Assembly (NCBI RefSeq): GCF_026212465.1
Contig: NC_080048.1
Span: 28,121,391-28,185,390, forward strand
Reading direction: 5' to 3'
Source: Amaranthus tricolor
Lineage: Eukaryota; Streptophyta; Magnoliopsida; Caryophyllales; Amaranthaceae
Length of the DNA: 64,000 nucleotides
Part shown: one piece after another, positions 14,951 to 26,370 of the stretch
Layout of the letters: each line of letters opens with the position of its first letter
Position numbering within the stretch: the stretch's first letter is position 1
Program-made: the position numbers and the translations under genes
Notes under the pieces: model-generated
The model's input: only the letters and a program-made list of their open reading frames with translations
The model's database searches: none
What the model was told of the DNA's origin: nothing

Positions 14951-16234
14951 CGTGGGCATTTGCCTTAATTTATTCAATGGTGATTGTAATTTTTTTTTAT
15001 TATTGACATCACTTCTTTTTTTTTTTTGGATTCGCCACTGGGTCTATGCTGTAGGAAATGAGAGTACTAACCACTGATCTAGCATATATTTCTTTATACT
15101 ATTTGATTTTATTTTAGATTTAAGTGATGTCTACTGACGTTGTTGACCTCATCATAGATCCGCCCCTGATTGAGATGGAAAAAGCCCAAGTTAGGCCAAG
15201 TACAAGGATATGACTAAACAATGACTAGTTTAGTGCTAGGTTCATGGGAGAATATTAAAGTAGCATATGAAGTTTTTTAATCTATCCAGATTTAGTGATA
15301 AGAACCAATAATAATGGTGAAGGTGGGAGTAGTGGTGAAGGGGAAGGGGGATTGGGGCAAGAAGTAACGGTGGTGGTGGAAAAGTGAAGGGTAGTATTGT
15401 TTTCTTTTTTCAGAACTTTTTTTGACATTTTTAATTTATTTTTTTTTATTTTATTTCATTAAATAACCTTTTACATGGGTTAAAGATAATCGAGAGTACT
15501 CTTGGAAAATACCCCTAAAATTGAGATTATTTGTGGTCAATCAAAAGTTAAGATTGTTGTAGGAAAATTAGTAAAAACATTTCATTACTCAGGTGAATTT
15601 ATCCTTAAAATAAGCAAAGATATTATTTAGTTGTGAGGTGTAGGAAAAATTATAGAGAATAGATGAGTTTTAAATTCATTGGTTAATTATAAAGTAACAA
15701 GATGAACTACTATATTTGAAGGCGAAAGGTCAAGAGATATGAAGAAGGACGATGAATTCTGAAACTTCTGAAAATAGAGAAAATTAAATTTTACAGCTGA
15801 CCTTTATGTTGGAAAAAGGAAGGAGTTGAATCAACAAATTATTTGCTGGAAAATGTGTTGTAAATCACCATACTATGTTTTTAAAAATTAAAACTAAAGG
15901 CTTCGAACACCAAACCTCATGAATAGAAGATAAGGAAAAAATAAAATGGTAACTCATTGGTCAAATCGAACTCGCCCGAAATCTAAAGCAATCCAATTTG
16001 AAACTGATCGATTCAAAAATGCAGAGTTCCATGGTAGGTACCTTGGCACAAAAAAAAAACTTATATTATTTAAGTAAACTTGTTACTAATGTTATACGAG
16101 TACTTCAGTTTAGAAGTAATTCAAGTATATATACTCGTGCTAATGCACAGATTAAGTGTATAGTCACAATAAAGTGTATGATCAAATATTGTTCACTACC
16201 ATTCAACAATATGATGGAAAATGTATGCATATGA
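14951..16234. other. No gene; probable hAT right-end sequence then intergenic DNA
   Basis: Contains candidate hAT termini (CGCCACTG at about 15033 and CCGCCCCTG ending at 15168). The rest is AT-rich sequence with no convincing reading frame. Confidence 0.4.
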
Positions 16235-16410
16235 TGTGATCGTTTTAGAGCACATTTTCAACCCCATTATAGTGTCAAGTCTTGCTATTATAGATTAGTT
16301 TTATACACATTACGCACGATCTTACCTTATTCTTGTCTCCGAGGTGTTTTAAGGTCTTTTCAAGTGTTTTTAGAGATTTTGAGGTCAAGAGGCGTGAGTT
16401 CGAGGCTTAG

Positions 16411-17815
16411 TGATGTATAATCCATCATGATCACTTTTTTATTTTAGAGATCCTCATGGTGAAAACGTGCAACCATGCTCCAACAAGGGGTTAAAATTAA
16501 TGTCTTCTGATGAATTAATGGTCCAAATACAAGAAAAAGTCCAAATATGAGTCTGACTTTGACTTGTATGTCAAGGCTTTAGGAATTTCAAAGTGTAGCA
16601 AAATTCGTCTTTGACGTACATAAGGTGTCATGTTAATTTAGCTTGACATTGCTGTACGTATCTTCCTGAACTAAGTCAAATAAATAAACCGAAATACACT
16701 CTATAGCATAGAGAATATGACTAATTTAAGTCATGCATAAATATGGAATGGTTGAGGGAATATTGCTATATTATTAATTAAGCCATTCAAGAGGTAGTAA
16801 TTGCTGAATTTATTCTTGCCATTTACTACCTCAATTATAGCCTTTTTTAGAAAGGAATGTTTTTGATATTAAGGCTATTATCATTATTTTCGTTCATATG
16901 GCTGTTAGGGTTCATAATGTTGACTATATAGTTATTAGAAGGGATATTATTGCTGATTTGGGGTATTATTCCGTACCTATGGCTATTGAAAGTCATGATT
17001 TCATTGTTGAAGGTTTAATGGCTGAATTCAAGAGGGATATCCAAGGGTTTGAAGCATTCAAGAAAAAGGTTTAAGAAGAATTAAAGTTTCGGATCTTAAG
17101 CATCAACATAAGATGAATTAGAAGATTTCCATGATGGCATTACAAAGTTTTTAAATCTGATTTTAAATTTCACCAAATAAGTTAGTAAAATAATAAGTTT
17201 TAACTAGCATTAGTTGTAACTTACTAGTAGGTTTCATAAGTTATAACTGAATTGATCTAATGTATGTCAAGGGACTATTCAAGGCTTTTTAGTATGTTTT
17301 TAGAGACTTTTGGTTAGTTTTCATGTACTTGCATACACTATATAAGGCTATGCAACGAGATGAATAAAGATAGACTTGAGACTTAAAATTTGATTAAGCT
17401 ATTTTGCTTGTTAATTATGACATTGAAATTCTTTTAGGGAATTTGTCTTGTTTTCCAATTGTGAGGTTTTTCTCATCATTGAAGAAATTAGTGAGTTTTT
17501 TTAGAGTTCCAAACATACTAATTTGTATGATAAATCCGAGTGAGTGTTCCTCAAATTAAGAGTACACCCTAGCAAGATTAAGTGGGTGCTCCTTGCTTGC
17601 ATATCCATAAATCCTAACAATCTAGTGAGTGTTCCTAGTTTTTTCGTTTATTTTCTATAATATAAAACCAGCTAAACAGTCCTTTGAAACATGTCTCAAC
17701 CGTTGAAAAACCAGTACAAAAAAATTCCTTGAATACGTATTCAAACCCTTGAAAATAAACTCAAACCATCCTCCTAAATTGTTTTGTTAATCTAATCATT
17801 TTAGATTATACATCA
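16411..17815 (+). repeat. 5' LTR of the 3.7-kb non-autonomous element
   Basis: 1405 bases with perfect 12-bp inverted termini (TGATGTATAATC / GATTATACATCA). It contains an internal inverted repeat (GAGGTAGTAA near 16791 and TTACTACCTC near 16823), which is less perfect in the partner LTR. Confidence 0.9.
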
Positions 17816-18120
17816 TTTGGCACGTTAGGTAGGGGGCGTAAAAAGGATCTTTGAGTACTTTGTACTTGGAGTCTACTTACAAAACCTTGTTTATGATGTG
17901 AAAAAAAAACAAAAAAAGAATTAATTCGAAATTCCTACCTAATAATGAGAGAGTATCAAAATAGTTTGAGAGAGAGATTGCAAAACCTTGAGGAATCTTT
18001 GACTAGGATTAATTGTATGTTGGGTATTACGAAGTGTAAACCTTTTGAGTATCACTATGACATGCTTCTCCTATAAAGTCACTCTCTTTTCCTAAAGCAA
18101 AACCCCATCTAAAACATGTC

Positions 18121-18468
18121 ATGAAAAAGGAGGCAGCGCAAGATTGTTTTCCAGAGAAGGAAATAGTGCATAAAGTTGAGACTAAGGAGGATAATGCTCT
18201 TTCAATAAGAGACGATCCTATATTGTTGCCTGCACCTCAAGCTTTGGATAACCCTTTTTATGATCTAGTGGATGAAGAAGAATCATCTTACTCCTCTCAT
18301 GAGACCTGCATAAAGGTAACAAAGTCATCTTTGGTTACTCTCAATAATCACAATGAATTGCAAAGCAAGGAGTTAATTCTTTATGTTGGGTTATCTAGTT
18401 TGTCTTCTTATGCTCTTGATGGTGTTATTAACAGTTCTTATGAACTAAAAAGGCATAGAGGATGATAG
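18121..18468 (+). CDS. Hypothetical ORF inside the non-autonomous element
   Basis: An open frame of about 114 codons, rich in Ser, Glu and Asp (VDEEESSYSSHE), lying between the two LTRs. I recognise no gag, pol or env domain. The frame stops about 285 bases before the right LTR. It may be a relic of a gag-like gene or chance coding in a short interior; there is no independent sign of selection. Confidence 0.3.
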
Positions 18469-18754
18469 TTATGTTGAAACATATAGGATTGATCAACGTG
18501 AATCTAAGGGGAGAAATTTTTTCTTAAACTCAAGATGATTCATGAAAATTCTATATATCATTCATATGAGTTTTGTTTTCATGGTGGGAACAGAACAATC
18601 AATTCATCCTTATTGATTATTGGTAATACTTAAATTTTTGGCATCATTCTTGATGAAAAAAACATTTTCGTTTTTAATCCAGGAGGTATTGTTTATTTTA
18701 TTTCTCATAAAACCCGATCGAATTTGAGGAAAAATTCTTTTAAGAGGGAAGGTT

Positions 18755-20116
18755 TGATGTATAATCCATCATGATCACCTTTTCATTTTAGAGGTCCTCA
18801 TGGTCAAAACGTGCAATGGTCAGAATACAAGAAAAGGTCCAAATACGACATTGACTTTAACTTGTATGTCAAGGCTTTGTTAGGAATTTCAAAGTGCATA
18901 AAAATTCGTTTTGAGGTACATAAGGTGTCACGTTAATTTAACATGACAATGATGTACGTATCTTCCTAAAATAAGTCAAATAAATATACCTAAATACACT
19001 GTATAGCATAGAGAATATGACTAATTTAAGTCATGCATAATCATGGAAAGTTTGAGGGAATATTGCTATATTAATTAAGCCATTCAAGAGGTCGTAATCG
19101 CTGAATTTATTCTTGCCATTTACTACATCAAATACAGCCTTTTTTTAGAAAGGTATGTTTTTGATATTAAGGCTATTATCATTGTTTTCGTCCATATGGC
19201 TTTTGGGGTTCACAATGTTGACCATATAGTTATTGGAAGGGATATTGTTGCCGATTTGGGGTGTTATTCCATATTTATGGCTATTGAAAGTCATAATTTC
19301 ATTGTTGAAGGTTTAATGGCTGAATTCAAGAGGGATATCGAAGGGTTAGAAGCATACAAGAAAAAGCTTTATGAAGAATTAAAGTTTCAAATCTTAAGCA
19401 TCAACATAAGATGAATTAGAAGATTTCCATGATGGCATTACAAGGTTTTTAAATCTGATTTTATTTCAGCAAATAAGTTAGGAAAACAATGAGTTTTAAC
19501 TAGCATTAATTGTAACTTATTATAGGGTTTTTAACAATTTATAACTGAATGGATCTAAGGTATGTCAAGGGACTTTTCGTGGCTTTTAGTATGTTTTTAG
19601 AGACTTTTGGTTTGTTTTCATGTACTTGCATACACTATGTAAGGCCATGCAATCAGATGAACAAAGATAGACTTGAGACTTAAAATTTTATTAAGCAATT
19701 TTACTTGTTAATTAAGATATTGAAATTCTTGTAGGGAATTTGTCTTATTTTTCAATTGTGATTTTTTTTTCCTCATCATTGAAGGAATTTGTGAGTTTGT
19801 TGAGGGTTCCAAACATAATAATTTGTATGACTAACTCGAGTGAGTGTTCCTTAAATTAAGAGTACACCTTAGCAAGATTAAGTGAGTGTTCCTTGCTTGC
19901 ATATCCTCAAATCCTAACAATCTAGTGAGTGTTCCTAGTTTTTTTGTTTATTTTCTAAAATATAAAACCAGAAAAATAGTACTTGAAAACATGTCTCAAC
20001 CTGTTCAAAAACCAGTCCAAAAAAAATTCCTTGAATACGTTTCAAGCCCTTGAAAACAGACTCAAACCGTCCTCCTGAAGTCTCTTGTTAATCTAATCAT
20101 TTTAGATTATAAATCA
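18755..20116 (+). repeat. 3' LTR of the 3.7-kb non-autonomous element
   Basis: 1362 bases aligning with 16411-17815 along the whole length, with many substitutions and small indels. The terminal inverse has one change (TATAAATCA for TATACATCA). Preceded by the purine-rich string at 18741-18754. Confidence 0.9.
19196..19414 (+). other. Short ORF carried within the LTR (72 codons; decayed twin at 16898-17116)
   Basis: The right LTR has an open frame starting MAFGVHNVDHIVIGRD and running through VEGLMAEFKRDIEGLEAYKK to a TGA. The left LTR has the same frame from 16898 with one internal TAA near 17072 (ATG to TAA after KKK). I recognise no family. The two copies differ by many amino-acid changes, which argues against strong constraint after insertion, but a coding-like segment inside an LTR is unusual. 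It might be a captured host fragment that predates LTR duplication. Confidence 0.35.
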
Positions 20117-20747
20117 CTTTGACAACCTAATCGAAGTTTAGTCGCGCGTATCGGAGCTTTGACACACTTTTCAAGTCTTTCCCAAAAGCTGCACAAAGTT
20201 CGAAAGACATTGGATGCATTGAAGAATTAATGAAGCAAAAACCAAGTGCTGGAATGACCGAATGCTGAGCCATTTGGTCGAATAAAGGACAGCTCGGGAA
20301 AATGGGCTTATGATTCGGTCGAGTGGCCTATTAAACATCATTGCATTGCCTCACAACTCTCTGGAAAGGGCGAATGGCATGTATTCGGGCGAGCCACTAT
20401 CCATTCGGGCGAATGGTTGAAGATTCAGGCGTATCATTGATTAAACTCTAAGACCTTGGCTCAAATGCTTTTGAAAACCCCGAATGAGATTGCGATCGGT
20501 CATATGGACATCATTCGTCCGAATGAGTCCTGCATTCGGCCGAATACACCCTGTTCCTACACGTTTTGATTTCTTTGCAAGCTTTAACTCGTGGACTATT
20601 TTAGGGCTTTCTTCCCCTTATGTTTCTAGGCTATATATACCCGTTTCTCTATACATAAACCCGTATGCCTACATTGAGAGCTCTTGCCTCAACAAAGAAC
20701 TTCAATTTTTACCTGCTTTCCTTTCATTTATGCCCACTAGTGGAAAA

Positions 20748-21035
20748 AAATGTATTTGCTGCTCATTATTTGCTGCGGTTTTTGTGTATTAGCAGCAAAA
20801 AATAGGAAAACGTATTAAAAAAAAATATATATACTCTAATTGCTGCGGTTAACCCTTTGACCGCAGCAAATACCCTAGCATCATGCATTAATTGCTCCGG
20901 TTTTTCCACAACCGCAGCAAATAACCCTTCAAAATTAGATTAATTGCTCCGGTTTTTCCACAACCGCAGCAAATAAACCTTCAAAATTAGATTAATTGCT
21001 CCGGTTTTGTTATGAACCGCAGCAAATGACCGTTG
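20748..21035. repeat. Left subterminal repeats of the CACTA element
   Basis: At least five inverted pairs of the form ATTGCTGCGGTT or ATTGCTCCGGTT, spacer, ACCGCAGCAAAT. Two consecutive units of about 58 bases (near 20890 and 20940) are almost identical. In En/Spm, subterminal repeats of this type are bound by the accessory protein TNPA. Confidence 0.85.
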
Positions 21036-21239
21036 GGCAAAAACCCGCCAGTTTCTTTTTATTTCGCATATCTTCTCAAATATGTTATACAGTTGTTCTT
21101 CATTGAAAAAACGCTTCATCTTCATTTGCTTCGTTCCTCTTCTACATCTTCACAAACGTATAAGATTAAGCATCAAGATCATTTGTGTTCGTTTCTTGTG
21201 TTCATCTTCATTTTCACAAACGCTGTTTTATTCATTTGC

Positions 21240-21790
21240 TGTTATTCATCTTCATTTGTGTTCGTTGCTGTTCATCTTCACAAACTTGTTGCTGTTCATC
21301 TTCATAAACTTGTTGCTATTTATCTTCACAAACTTGTTGCTGTTCTTGTTGCTTCTGTTCATCTACTGTACATCATCAAACTTGTGTTTTGAAGGTAAAT
21401 CCTTGCTTCTGTTCTTGTTCATCATCAAACTTCGAATTTCCATAAACCTACTTGTTGCTTCTGTTTTGTTGCTGTTCTTGTTGCTTCTGTTCATCTACTG
21501 TACGTGTGATAAATATCTAAAAAAAACCTAAATTAATTACCTTATTTTTATTTTGAACCAACTTCGAATTTTGTTGCTGTTCTTGTTGCTGTTCATCGAA
21601 TATAATTATGTTTCTGTTCATCTTCTTGTTGTTGTTGTTCTTGTAAAAAATCTTGTTACGTTGTTGTTCTTGTTGCTTATTCTTGTTGTAAAAAATCGAA
21701 TATAATCTTATTGTTCTTGTTGTTGTAAATCCTTGCTTCTGCTCTTGTTCTTGTTGTTGTCTAAATGCTTAAATTTGCTTCTGTTCTTGT
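21240..21790. repeat. Pyrimidine-rich imperfect tandem repeats in the transposase leader
   Basis: Units of about 24-27 bases, TTGCTGTTCATCTTCACAAAC, are repeated several times from 21260 and then decay into GTTCTTGTTGCTTCTGTTC units. This lies between the subterminal repeats and the transposase start, probably the promoter and 5' untranslated region. The Leu/Phe-rich open frames here are by-products of the repeat. Confidence 0.65.
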
Positions 21791-22696
21791 TGTTGTCATA
21801 TTTGTTTTTCACAATTTATCTGATTTAATTATTTCGATTTTAAATATTTTTAGTTGTGTATGTTTTAAAAATTATTAAAAATTAATATTAATAAAATTTA
21901 AATTTTAACGAATTAAATAAAATTTTACTTTATTATGTTTCAACTTATAGATTTTACATAAAATACTGATTTTACATAAATGAAATAATTGTTTTGAATT
22001 GAAGTCAGTATCTAGTATTTTAATGATTGTATTTATTTGCTTGAGGGTTAGGGAAATAGGTGAAATTTTAATATGAAAATATTAATATTGCATTCTTATT
22101 TTTCATGTTATTTCTATTATAGTTAATACAAAATAATAATACTCCTAGTTGATAAATAATACTAGTATATTATTATTTGTAGAGTAAATAATTTTTTGTT
22201 CAGAAAGTATTTTTAATTTTTAAGTTTCTTGTTCGTTTAAGTTTTAAATGTGTATGATTCGTTTATGTTGTTGTTGGAGTTCATTGATAAGCCACTAGAC
22301 CGGATTTTAAGGGTGAATTGGACTTATGCTTGTTTGTACTCTACGTCTAGTTTGTAGCTAGTATCATAAATTTTCAAATAAGATCACTATTAGGTTATAT
22401 AATTTGATGTATATTAAAGTCAATTATAACTTTAAATTTTATTTTTTTTTAATTTTTAGAAAGATTATTATAATCAAAGAGTTTAAGTACCTTCAAATAA
22501 TTTGTAGCAATTCTAAAGTGACCAATTATAGTTATAAAGTAATCACCTACAAGTTTAAAATGATCACTTTTTATAGTATAATTGAAGTCATCATTAACAA
22601 TCTTAAAAAACATTATTAATTATTAATTTTTATTGTTTTTATATGAATATTATTAATTATTGTTTTGTTTTGAATCAATTAATCACACTAATTAGG

Positions 22697-25600
22697 ATGA
22701 CAAACGATCGTTCTTGGATGTATGGAAGCATTGAATCGTCGGAATTTATTGATGGCGTATTCGAATTTTGTAGTATTACGGTTGAACATCAAGTTAGGAC
22801 GGGGGGAGTTGGTTTTTATTGCCCATGTGTCAGTTGTGGCAATGTATCAAAGGTAGATAGTGTTGATATCCTTAGGAAGCACATACTTCGACGTGGGTTT
22901 AGGCCTCAATATCATGTTTGGGTTTGGCATGGTGAGGAGGGAGTTTACAAAGAGAAAAGTGTTGTTGAGGACGTCAATAATGTGGCCGATGTCAATGAGG
23001 ATGTAGTAGATCATGTTGATGGGTATGAGACAGATGAAGAGAATGTTGATGAGGATGTGGATCGTGTTGATGAGATGATGGAGGGAGTCGAGGATGAGTT
23101 AGGAAAACGTCCTCGTGTTTTTGACTTGTTGACAGAGGCTTCTCAAAAGCCTTTGTACCCTGGATGTACAAAGTTCACCAAACTAACAGCAGTGTTGACA
23201 ATTTTCAGCATTAAGTCAAAGTTCAATTGGAGTGACGCTAGTTTCACAATGTTATTAGAAGCGTTAGGTGAGATGCTTCCTGAGGGAAATGAACTTCCAA
23301 AGTCGACATATTATGCCAAAAAGCTCATGTGTCCTTTCGGCTTAGAGTACCAAAAGATTCATGCGTGTCCGAATGATTGTGTGTTGTATCGGAATGAAAA
23401 CGAGAACTTAGAAGAGTGTCCTAGGTGTGGGTTATCGCGCTACAAGCGTAAAGGGGCTCGGGATGCTAAAGGGCCCCCGGCTAAGGTATTGTGGTATCTT
23501 CCAATAATACCTAGATTCAAGCGCTTGTTTTCTATAAAGAAAGATGCGTTAAATTTGAGGTGGCATGCAGATAGGGTGAAGAAAGGTCACTTGCTCACAC
23601 ATCCATCTGATTCTCCGGAGTGGAAGAGTATTGATAGGTTGCATAAGACTTTTGGGGATGAGGTTCGTAATTTAAGGCTCGGACTGTGCACGGATGGAAT
23701 GAACCCATTCGGTAATCTTACTTCTCAACATAGTACTTGGTCGATACTTTTAGTGATCTATAATTTGCCACCTTGGTTGTGTATGAAGCGTAAGTACATA
23801 ATGCTTTCGCTTCTTATCTCGGGTCCTAAACAACCTAGCAATGACATAGATGTGTATCTTGCACCTCTCGTTGAGGATTTGAGAAAGATGTGGGATGAAG
23901 GCGTTTCAGTGTTTGATGCATATGCTAATGAGGAGTTCACCTTGCGTGCAATGCTTTTATGCATCGTTAATGATTTTCTGGCATATGGCAACTTATCGGG
24001 GTATAAGAACAAAGGGAAGAAAGCATGCCCAATATGTATCGATGACATGGAATCCACGTGGATTCCTAAGTGCAAACACGAATTCATGCACCATCGAAAG
24101 TTCCTCCCACGAGACCACCAATATCGTAAGAAGAAGTTGTTCAACGGGGAGGTTGAGGACCGTGTAGCTCGTCGACCGTTGACCGGTTATGAGGTTTATG
24201 AACAGGTTAAGGGAGTTGAGACTGTATTTGGTAAAACGGGGCAAGTGCAAGGGGGTGAAGACCGATTATAGAAAAAAGAATCAATCTTTTGGAAGCTTCC
24301 ATATTGGAGAGATCTACAGGTTAGGCATTGTCTTGACGTTATGCATATAGAGAAAAATGTATGCGATGCCATACTCAGGACTCTCATGAACATTCCGGGT
24401 AAGACAAAAGATGTTAGGGTTGTGCGAGATTGGTTTGAATGTAAGGGTCTTCGTCCGGAGTTGTGGGCACATGTTAAGGTGAGTAAGAAAAGAAATAGAG
24501 CTGATGAAGTTGGTGGCAGTAAGAAGAAGATGAGTAATGACAAAGTTTATTTGCCTCCAGCTTGCTACACATTGTCCAAAGCAGAGAAGCGGACATTTTG
24601 TGAGTGTTTGTATGGCATTAAGGTTCCGTCTGGGTACTCATCCAACATGAAGAGATTTGTGAGCCTAAATGGTGAGCTGAAGTTGGGAAGCATGAAATCT
24701 CACGATTGCCATGTAATGATGCAAGTGTTTTTACCAATTGCAATCCGTGGAATACTGCCAAAACATGTGAGATATGCTATTACCGAGCTATGTTCGTTCT
24801 TTAACACAATTTGTAGTAAAGTTCTTGATCCCTTTAAACTTGATGCACTTCATCTCGACGTGATTGTAACTTTATGCAAGTTTGAGATGTATTTTCCACC
24901 TTCTTTCTTTGACATAATGGTTCATCTTATTGTCCATCTTGTTCGTGAGATCAAGCTTTTGGGTCCAGTTTTTTTAAGGTGGTGTTATCCTTTTGAAAGA
25001 CACATGGGTGTTTTACAAAATAAGGTGAGGAATCCAGCACAACCCGAGGGGAGTATGATTCAAGGCACTGTGAGCGATGAGATTAGTAACTTTATAGCCG
25101 AGTATTTGGCCATGGCAAAGCCTATTGGACTTCCCACCTCTAGACGTGAAGGAAGGCTTGAGGGAAAAGGAACAATTGGCTCCAAATCGGTCACACCTCC
25201 TCGAGAAAGCCTTCTACAAGCACACTTGTATGTGTTGCATCATATTCCGGAAGTTCATCCTTTTTTGAGTGAGCATTTTGATATATTGCGTGCAAAACAT
25301 CCTTCTAAAAAGGATAGGGCATTGGTGCAGTTGCATAACAAGACATTTATTAATTGGTTTCATAATCGAGTAATATACGAAGAACTCAAGGGTGTATCCG
25401 AAATTGTTAAGTGGTTAGCTTTTGGTCCTCGTGATGATGTCAACAAATATGAGGGTTACGATGTCAATGGCTTCACATTTTGGACTGAGGGTCAAGACAA
25501 GAAGTCATCGTATCTACAGAATAGTGGGGTTTCTATTTTGGCGTCATCTACATTTTACGCGAGTGCGAAAGATCAAGCGTCGGTTGATGCTAAATTGGTA

Positions 25601-26014
25601 TACTACGGGCGGGTACATGAAATATGGGAGCTTGACTACTCTACTTTCAATATTGGTCTTTTCAAATGTAAGTGGGTAGATAATAATCGACGATGCATTA
25701 AAAATGACGACCCTTGTGAATTTACTCTTGTAGACTTAGCTCGTTTGCGTGATAGTGAGGAGCCATTCATACTAGCTACACAAGCCAAGCAAGTATTCTA
25801 CATTGTCGACCCGTCTGATAAAAAATGGTCTATTGTTGTACCGGGAAAAAGAAGTATCCTTGGTATAGGTGATGTTGAGGATGAGGAAGAATATGATGCT
25901 TTTGAAGACTCCCCTCCCTTTATCTATCCAAAATCAGTGGATCAAGATGATGTAGATGATGTAGATGTTGGTTATATGCGTGTAGATCACACGGAAGGAA
26001 TACATTTGAATTAA
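22697..26014 (+). pseudogene. TNP2-type CACTA transposase, one in-frame TAG
   Basis: About 1105 codons in one frame from ATG 22697 (MTNDRSWMYG) to TAA 26012-26014, broken only by a TAG at 24269-24271. Domains in order: a transposase-associated N-terminal domain (CPCVSCGN), an acidic linker, the TNP2 core (LYPGCTKFTKL, CPNDCVLYRNE with CPRCGLSRYK, LCTDGMNPFGN, then LDVMHIEKNVCDAIL), DUF4218 (LPIAIRGILPKHVRYAI, LGPVFLRWCYPFERHMG) and DUF4216 (FKCKWVD). I chose 22697 because the family begins with a Met-x-x-x-Arg-x-Trp-Met motif; upstream codons look non-homologous. The TAG stands where a Trp (TGG) is usual. The product would cut the element ends in the nucleus. The frame is otherwise clean, so the damage looks recent. 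Confidence 0.93.
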
Positions 26015-26370
26015 GTGATTCACAAGGTATGAATTTAAAGCTTTTTAAAGTTTTTTTGGCACTTGGTTTGTTTTGCATGAAACATTGCACATAACACTAT
26101 TTGTTATATATTATTGTGTTGAACGTATTAGAACTGTTTGTCATATTCTTAATATTACTTAGCTTATATTCTAATATATTTCTATTCATTCTCTTTCAGG
26201 TACTGATATACAATGCATTTATAAAGAGACGAAATTGTCCCCGAGATTGAGACCTCGGATAATGAGCATCGTAGTGATGACAGCGAAGAAGACCAAATTG
26301 TGAGATACGAGCGTATGGCTGAAGACGCTCCACCGATTGACAATGATTTGAAATTGAAGACGCCCTACCA

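Larger units (their letters stand above)
16411..20116 (+). mobile_element. Non-autonomous LTR retrotransposon (LARD/TRIM-like), 3.7 kb, long LTRs and tiny interior
   Basis: Direct repeats 16411-17815 and 18755-20116 both start TGATGTATAATC and end in its inverse (GATTATACATCA; AAATCA in the right copy). They enclose only about 940 bases. The flanks are CTTAG (16406-16410) and CTTTG (20117-20121), a 5-bp duplication with one mismatch. Just inside the left LTR, TTTGGCACGTTAGGTAGGGGGC resembles a degraded tRNA primer site, and TTAAGAGGGAAGGT precedes the right LTR as a polypurine tract. No pol domain exists inside, so mobilisation would have needed another element's proteins. The LTRs differ visibly at many positions, so it is older than both copia-1 and copia-2. 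Confidence 0.88.

Noticed and set aside
12262..15168. Complete hAT element with defined ends
   Set aside because: A plausible right end (CCGCCCCTG at 15168) exists, but no matching left terminus or 8-bp duplication could be found.
21033..21531. Hydrophobic open frames that look like membrane proteins
   Set aside because: The Leu/Phe/Ile content comes from a pyrimidine-rich tandem repeat in the CACTA leader; no homology or constant frame.
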